A stretch of 64,000 bases of DNA from Orbilia blumenaviensis. Lineage: Eukaryota > Ascomycota > Orbiliomycetes > Orbiliales > Orbiliaceae. Of this stretch, positions 57,462 to 64,000 are shown in pieces. Where the stretch lies: assembly GCA_036872755.1 (NCBI GenBank), contig JAVHNS010000017.1, positions 744,001 to 808,000 of the forward strand, written 5' to 3'. The notes under the pieces are model-generated. The model saw only the letters and a list, made by a program, of their open reading frames with translations, searched no databases and was not told the origin of the DNA. A program made the position numbers and the translations under genes. The first letter of the stretch is position 1. Each line of letters begins with the position of its first letter.

Positions 57462-60400
57462 AAATTATATCTCGTGCTTGAATTGTGGTCGCGCGATTCT
57501 ACCGTGGAACAGAGCTGAGTAAGCTCAGCCTTTACTGTAAATTTTCCATCCCAAATCGCCACAAGCCTCTGAGTTTGGCTAGCCAACTTTCAGTCAACTC
57601 AATCCTCCAAGGCTTTGAATATTCTAGATATTCTATGTGCAGAGCCCCCATGTTGTTTTTTTCGTGTTGGATACTAGTGTGAATAGGGGAAAGCAGTTTG
57701 TTCCGTTGGACCCTTGATTGGAGCCATATGGCGTGATGGTTTGTATTGCATTTCCTGTCTGCAATCGAGCAGCACCTGCTAGCAGAAATCGCGGCTAGGA
57801 AAAGTAAAAATGTCTAAGGCTTGACGCTCTACACATGGCTCTAGATGTGGGCTGAAGTGTTGCCTCCAATAAATTCGGGCCCAAGATCCTGGCTATGCTC
57901 TTGGCTGCGACTGCCATGGCATTTATACCTATTCTGGCTGTAGTGCCAAGATTTCAATATCACAACCTCGCAACTTTTGACGAGTTGATTGTTGGATGTT
58001 CGAGCGATCGAGCTTGAGATCCTTTGTCGTGGCGTTAAAATTGGTAGCTGGTTAAGGTACGGCTGAAGGCAAACGCTAAAAGCGGGATTGGAAACAAAAT
58101 GCAGAAAGCCCCAGGTCTTTAATTGACCGGGTTATAACGTTTTTGAATTGATCGATTGTTACTGCAGGGGCGTGCCGTTATGATGGTGACACAAACTGTT
58201 GTTGCGCACGAGGTTTTGGGGTAGCCAGTAATTCGTTCGGCTGCATGCACCAATTTTCCCGCCTTTGGGAAATTTCGAAAACGCCTATTCAAGGTATCGA
58301 ATTATTAGAGCCTCATACTTCGCATTTTGGTGGGCCCGAAACCCCACTGCCTCGTATATACTTAGGTACACACCAGTGACGGCGAATAAATTACACATAC
58401 TCTTTGGCAGCAAATCGGATCGAGTCTTTCTTTCTGTGAGTCTTATGGCGGAAGTAGCGATCAAAGCAATTTAGGATGCCCTTTCGCCATCTCCAGGGAT
58501 TATTCTGCTCTTCACGAATGCCCAGCTGGAGCACTCTTCAGCTAGAACTTGGCGCATAATTCAGTGAAGTCTGTTGGTAAGTATTGGCGATGTCATAAGG
58601 TAATGAATTGAACGAGATCGGATCCTTTGCATAGGCTAGATTGCATTGCACTTCTGCCTCCAGGGTCTACAATTACATATGTAGAGGTTCTTCTAGGGCC
58701 TTTCCAAACTATTCTTAAGGCGTGTGTCGAGACAAATCAAAATATCTACATACCAGTACTTTGTGTTGAGAAAGTGTTATTTTTGGAGCGGCGAAGCAAG
58801 GGCGATGGCCCATGCGCTCACACCCGTTTGGCTTCGTTATACCCTTTCTTTTCTTTGATTTTTTACTAGCCATGGTTTGTGGGGGTATTGCTAAGACAAG
58901 AATTTATGGTTCCAAAATTCTGCCCTAAAGGATTCAGATCTATCACACTTCGGACATCTAAGTATATGATTAATTATAGTGTCGATGCGTTTAAACAGTT
59001 TGTGCACTTTTGGCAGAACATTAAGTATACAATTGGAAGGAGACCAATAGTTGGGCTTCCATCCACTGGAGCTCGGGCTCTGGTTTCCAGCGGCTGACTA
59101 TGCGATTCGCACTGAGTGAATTGTCAACAACGTCCTTGTTTCGAGCTCGCGAGGTCTACTTGGCATTTTATATTCCTATCTTCTTGGCATCCTATATTCC
59201 TGAACACCATCTTTTGTTAACCGTAGGCTTGATTGGTTTGCGGAATGAAAAAAATTTGGCTGAATAATCTGCCGCTTGTGATAAAGCTGAGTCGCTTGAT
59301 TGGCACTAGCATTTGATCTAAGATGCTGGCGGATATTTTTCGATTGTCTTGCTATATCCTCCAGCGGGGTTAATAGCAAAAATGTGTGGGCGAGCCGGAT
59401 CCTAGCGTTGTGATTATCGTGCTATTGATTTAAGTACTTTCACCTCAGGTAATTTGAGTAGAATGTACGTTCTGGAATATTCGAATATCTATAGTCTGAT
59501 TGATACAATCTTTGTGGGCCGGGAGACTTCTCTACTAAGAACAAGGAGCATCATTCCAGCAAGCGTTAGCCTGATGCTATCAAGTGTTTAGAAGTCTATT
59601 CTGCAATTATACGGTTGTAGAAGTTAGTGTTTTAGGGAACTCAGAGTTTACTGTGGGGTCCCGCGATCTCCCGACACTAACATGCGCATGAAGCTTTGAA
59701 TCATTTCCAAGCTTCTAGGGCTGAGCCTAGCTGGAACTGGTTTGAGTCGGACTAAAAAGGAATAAAAATACAGTTTTGGAAGGATCTAGTTCACTTGTAG
59801 TCATACCAGTGCTTTTCGGCTGGTGGCAAGGCAGATTTTTGACGCGTGGGCGAATGGTATTCCACGGAGATATGCAACTATCTGCACAAGAGGTTACTTT
59901 GCGATCGAGGAGGTCATATACAGCCGTTGTCTGGCAGACTTGGGATAATTTTGTTTCTCACCATGGATCTCGAGCTCTTATCCTTTGGCCTGCTCTCGTG
60001 ATTAGTGGACTAGACCCCCATGATCTGACTATACGGAGGAAGGTTTGGTTTTTACATTGAGATTGCGGAAACTTCAAATGGTTTATTGGGGTCAGGTATT
60101 CTGATACGGAGATGGCCGGCGAACGTATTGTATACAATGCAATGTCACTCTATTTTGCTGGGACAGCACCACCATAGCCTCGTGGGCCCTTATCACAAAG
60201 CTCCTTGCTGTATTGACCGGATCTAATATTATGCATTGAGAAAAAGCCAAACAAGATCAATGCATAACTTAGGGGGCGAGCTTGTTACAGAACTGCCTGT
60301 CGAGGCTGAATAATCTAAAGATCTATATACTGAAATCTACATGAATGGTCTATATGATAATAAGTCACTTAAAGAGGAAACAAACACAGGAAACAAACAT

Positions 60401-60699
60401 CAGTGCACCCACCAGCATTGCTTCCCAAGATAAACACCTTCTATTTCCGACTGGGATCCTATGAGTGTTGGTCAACGGGTGGCTGATCCCGCTATCCACC
60501 ATCTAGAACTATAAAAACTGCTGGGGGTTTGTTTGAGAAGCATTAATGGGGCTGTTGTGGGTGTCCAGGCGTCCATGTCAGCTGTTGAATGATTCTGCAG
60601 CACAGCAGCACGCTAGTAGCTATAGGCCAATATTGATATATTTGGTTTACCATGGCGCCGATGGTTGTTGGAAGTTTCACCAATACAAAAGCAGATAGT
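57462..60699. other. Gene-poor region
   Basis: No supportable gene. The frames at 58627-58869 and 59776-60060 (plus) have no features. A partial direct repeat, TATATTCCT within GGCATCCTATATTCCTG, occurs twice near 59164-59202. Confidence 0.4.
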
Positions 60700-61026
60700 C
60701 TAGATTCTCGGGGTGGCGGTGGGTAGCGAACCAGGGAAAACAGGTGTAGGCTTGCCAGTTGCATACACTTCCTGCCAATGGTGATGGTTGGATTGTTTCA
60801 GCTGAAAGATTCCAACAATAATGCCGATTGTCCCTGTGAGGAGAAACAGGAAGACGGCAACTGAGATAATGAGTTGCCGCCAGCGAAGAAAGTATCTTTA
60901 AGTTTATTTGCGCGAGGTATGCTGGACTTTCATGGATATCCTGGGGCCAGCCTCTCAACTATAGTACTAATGTCTCCGTACTGGGTGCCGGGAGCTGGAG
61001 CTGGATGTTGGGTGTAGAGGGCATGT
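60700..61026 (-). CDS. Possible small single-pass membrane protein (speculative)
   Basis: Seen only by translating without a start: the minus strand from 60895 to 60700 encodes a very membrane-like segment (IISVAVFLFLLTGTIGIIVGIF) followed by a polar Pro/Thr tail ending TATPRI and a stop. The frame upstream is closed, so an exon join is required. The best joining I can find starts at the ATG at 61026 (MPSTPNIQ) with a GTACGG donor near 60984 and a TTATCTCAG acceptor near 60867. It gives roughly 65 aa with an N-terminal Pro-rich bit and one span. A TATATATATA stretch lies about 40 bp upstream of that ATG. Alternatively the span is an accident of a T-rich frame. Boundaries are approximate. Confidence 0.22.
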
Positions 61027-61940
61027 CATTGTGTTGGAGGTATGGAATGTTGTAGATAAGTCAAATATATATATATGGTATAGTGCGTGTCTCGTGAGTC
61101 CTCCGTTGTAACCGTCAAAGTCTAAGAGGTGAATCGTTAATAGAGGTTTGAATCTCTTTGAAGTTTCCTAGGAAGTACGCATTTGTAGATAGCGTTCCCA
61201 CTGGACTTGATTTGACCTGAGAGTGCGCCCTATATAAATACATTCTTGAGCTGGTTGCGCAATTGTGTTGCAGTACCAGCTCGCTAGTCAAAGTTGTTTA
61301 GAGATGAGAGCTGTAGGCGATTCATGTATATTTGGATATTGGGTTATGTATTTCTGTGGTGAGCCGTAGTTTGTTATGAAAATGATAGGTCCGAGATTTT
61401 GATGGGACGCATGTTACAGGTGTAAAACACTATTATTGACATCTTTAGAAACAAACATAGTCTCTAAGATGACCCTAAATTTATGTGGATACATATGCAG
61501 TTGAACTTCTGGGCTCGATAAGTTCCAAGGGATGGGAAATGCTTCATATCTTGTTCACTAATCAACGCAATGCAATATTGCGAGGCGCTGTTATGGATTC
61601 AAAGTGCTAGGACTGGAATTCAATGTATTGGGACTCTCCTTGTGATTTTTTTTTTTTTTTTTTTTTTTTGACGTGGTTGGGTGTATATTTGAGGATATAT
61701 GTGTAGTAAGGACTAGATATCTAGATATGCAGGTACACGGTCTGAATCAATCCTTATTTTCTGTGCTGAGACTTTCATGTTCTCTTTGAGTAGCTAAAGT
61801 ACAACAAAATCAACACTGTTGGGTTGATAGCAATTACAAGTCCTAAAGACTGTTGGAGCGAGAATTGGGATATCTTTATGTCCAAGGTCTGTGGTGGATT
61901 GGTGGAGTATAAATGATATTATGATATCAAATTTTTTCAT
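61027..61940. other. Intergenic region with poly-T tract
   Basis: 3' region of the acetolactate synthase gene; holds a 24-T tract at 61646-61669. No gene seen. Confidence 0.5.
61646..61669 (+). repeat. Poly-T tract (24 T)
   Basis: Uninterrupted run of 24 T about 270 bp beyond the stop codon of the acetolactate synthase gene (minus strand), where it reads as poly-A. Simple repeat. Confidence 0.8.
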
Positions 61941-64000
61941 TTATTGATGCCCGTCTAGGCCGCTTCGCAGCGACTGGCTTCTGAGATCAAGGTTGCCATA
62001 TCTATGGAGTCCTTCCTGGTACACTACACATTCGTCCAAGGCCTTGCCAGCCGGAACCATCGGGAGAAGGTCCACTTTGTTGTCTGTGACTATGTCTAAT
62101 AGTATTGGCCCGTCGTATTCAAGCAGTGTTTTCAAACCTGTTTTAAGCTGATCTGGTCTTGACACGCGAATCGCCTTGATACCCATACCCTCTGCTACCT
62201 TGACAAAGTCGGGATTCCCTTGTTGATTGAGCCTTGAGATCGGAATATTAGTGATGTATTATGCAGATAGCGGTTTGTTCACATACATAAATCTGTTTTG
62301 ATAGAACATCGACTGCCATTGGCTGACCATACCCTGCTCGTCATTATTCATTACTATGATCTTGACACCGATGTTATATAAAGCCGCCGTTTTGAGCTCC
62401 ATAAGCGTCATTTGGAAGCTAGCATCTCCATCAATGTCTATCACAACCTTTTCTGGTTGAGATAGCTTCGCTCCGATAGCGCTGGGTAAGCCGAAACCCA
62501 TGGTCCCTAGACCTCCGGATGTAATTATTGTTCGAGGGTATCTCCATCTGTAGTGTTGGGCTGCCCACATTTGATGTTGCCCAACCCCAGTTGTAATTAT
62601 GACATTGTCTTTATAGCTTTCCACGAGCCTGGAAAGTTCTTCGACAACTACTTGAGGATTTATTAGGCCACTCGCTGGTGCCCGATCGAAATGGCTGATC
62701 GGGAATCGTTGCTTCAATTCCATTATTCGCCCCATCCAAATAGGTCGGGAACTTACTTCATCAACGAGTGGTAATAATAGCGCTAAGTTAGTTGAAACAT
62801 CGCCTACGACAGCCTCTGTAACGTGAACAACCTTATTGATATTTTTTGGTTGTATCTCGAAGTGAATGATGCCACCAATTTTCTCCGAGGCAGCTTTTTT
62901 TGCAGCTGGAGCAAATTCTATTGATGCAGAGTGTTAGAATCGTAGATCAAAATAAGCATATATGTGCGTGACGTGCAGGTTATTGCATCATGTGTGACAG
63001 TTCAGTGTAACTGTGCACCTGTAGCTGAACAGCTGGAATATGTGTATATAGATTTCCAGCGCGGGATAATGCGCCCAGGTGTTTTGTAAGGTGTATTCTG
63101 ACTTACTTTCTGCGACGCCGGTAGCTCTATCATCAAACCTTGCCCCTAAAGCTATAACCAAGTCTGCTTCCTGAATTGCTGCGTTTGCGTATGCCGTTCC
63201 ATGCATACCAAGCATATGAAGGCTTTTGTCATCTAATTCATCGAAGCATCCGAGGCCCTGTAAAGTCGTTGTTACTGGTATCTGGGCTTTCTCAGCTAGT
63301 TCCCTTAATAGAATCGGCCCTTCTGGTTTCGCGAGTATGCCTTGGCCGGCATAGATAATGGGCTTCTTTGCTATGTTTATGAGCCCTGCGCTTCTCTGGA
63401 TCGCGGCCCTGAGATCTTCCCTTTTTTGAAGAGCAATTTGCTGAAGCAAATTATGGTGTAGGACGTTCTTTATGGAGATGGAATTTTTTGTAGGTAATCT
63501 TTCTATCTTCGGGACTGTGGCTTGAGTGGGAACCGGCTGCTTCAGGATAGACGCTGCAACGTCTTTGGGAATATCCAGCAGGACCGGCCCCGGCCGGCCT
63601 GACATCGCTATTTCGAAGGCTTCATTGATGCGGCGGGGGAGTTCTCTGATATTCTTTATTTGATAGTTCCATTTAGTGCAGGGTTTACTGATCCCGATGA
63701 TATCGGCTTCCTGAAATGAATCCGTACCCATGACCGTTGTTGATACTTGCCCGCAAATCACAACAAGAGGAATCCCATCAGAAAGAGCGTCCTGCAGTGG
63801 TGTAATAATATTTGTAGCCCCAGGGCCAGATGTAACCAGTACAACGCCGGGCTTTCCGGATGCGCGGGAATATCCTTCTGCCATATGCCCCGCACACTGT
63901 TCATGCCTTGGCAAGATAACCTCTACTCCCTCGCACTGGTAGAGTGCATCCATTATTGGTAGAATTGCCCCACCAGGAAAGCTGACTGGGATATTCTTAG
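61941..64000 (-). CDS. ILV2: Acetolactate (acetohydroxyacid) synthase catalytic subunit, 5' end cut by window
   Basis: Thiamine-diphosphate enzyme for the first common step of Val, Leu and Ile synthesis: two pyruvates give acetolactate. Exons visible: beyond 64000 to 63107, 62287-62917 and 61941-62232; introns 62918-63106 and 62233-62286, GT-AG. The N-terminus lies outside the window, about 605 residues being inside. Motifs in order: FPGGAILPIMDALY; LPRHEQCAGHMAEGYSRASGKPG with the catalytic Glu; TSGPGATN; GQVSTTVMGTDSFQEAD; GRPGPVLLDIPKDV; GARFDDRATGVAE; TGVGQHQMWAAQHY; DIDGDASFQMTL for Mg-ThDP; EQGMVSQWQSMFY with the inhibitor-contact Trp; LPMVPAGKALDE. Compared with the usual fungal GQVPTSAIGTDAFQE, this copy has Ser for Pro (63741-63743) and Ser for Ala (63717-63719), positions where changes give herbicide resistance. 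RHEQ is followed by Cys instead of Gly. It could be the housekeeping gene of a divergent species or a second copy. Confidence 0.93.

Overview
The window is nuclear DNA of a filamentous ascomycete (Pezizomycotina). The evidence is protein-coding genes split by short GT-AG introns (54-340 bp, often with a CTAAC-like branch site), long untranslated and intergenic stretches, and a gene set typical of moulds: a G-protein alpha subunit, a Yox1-type homeodomain factor, a secreted subtilase, PEX4, BMT6 and mS38. Long gene-poor blocks and the subtilase would fit a nematode-trapping or other Orbiliomycete lineage, but that placement is inference only. All gene models were built by eye from the sequence, with splice sites chosen by frame and family conservation.

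Layout. 1-4 kb: SNU13 (+), then a convergent uncharacterised protein with an Arg-rich N-terminus (-). 5.1-5.4 kb: a tiny two-exon gene for a secreted eight-cysteine peptide (-). 5.4-13.3 kb: a gene desert. 13.4-25.2 kb: a large low-complexity protein of the family often labelled Nif1-like (+), QCR8 (+), a Yox1-like homeodomain protein (-), and the BMT6-type rRNA methyltransferase (+). 26.1-32.1 kb: flavin amine oxidase (+), prohibitin PHB1 (-), class II G-alpha (-). 32.1-40.3 kb: a second gene desert. 40.3-46.4 kb: an accessory block of four genes, all on the minus strand, with no recognised function except an F-box; two are paralogues sharing a Cys-Cys-Cys-His knuckle, and two of the four look damaged. 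47.6-57.3 kb: a DUF676 serine esterase, another 3.8 kb empty stretch, mS38, PEX4 and a secreted subtilisin, all on the minus strand. 57.3-61.9 kb is nearly empty apart from one speculative membrane-anchored mini-protein. From 61.9 kb to the window edge lies the 3' part of an acetolactate (acetohydroxyacid) synthase catalytic subunit.

How they work together. Conserved housekeeping genes (splicing and snoRNP, respiratory chain, mitoribosome, peroxisome import, rRNA modification) alternate with accessory blocks. The accessory genes of most interest are the cysteine-rich peptide, the 40-46 kb orphan block, the secreted protease, and the acetolactate synthase. The last carries Ser at the two positions matching the classic inhibitor-contact residues Pro197 and Ala205 (Arabidopsis numbering). 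This raises the possibility of a target-site-insensitive copy. No tRNA, rRNA, CRISPR array or intact transposon was seen.
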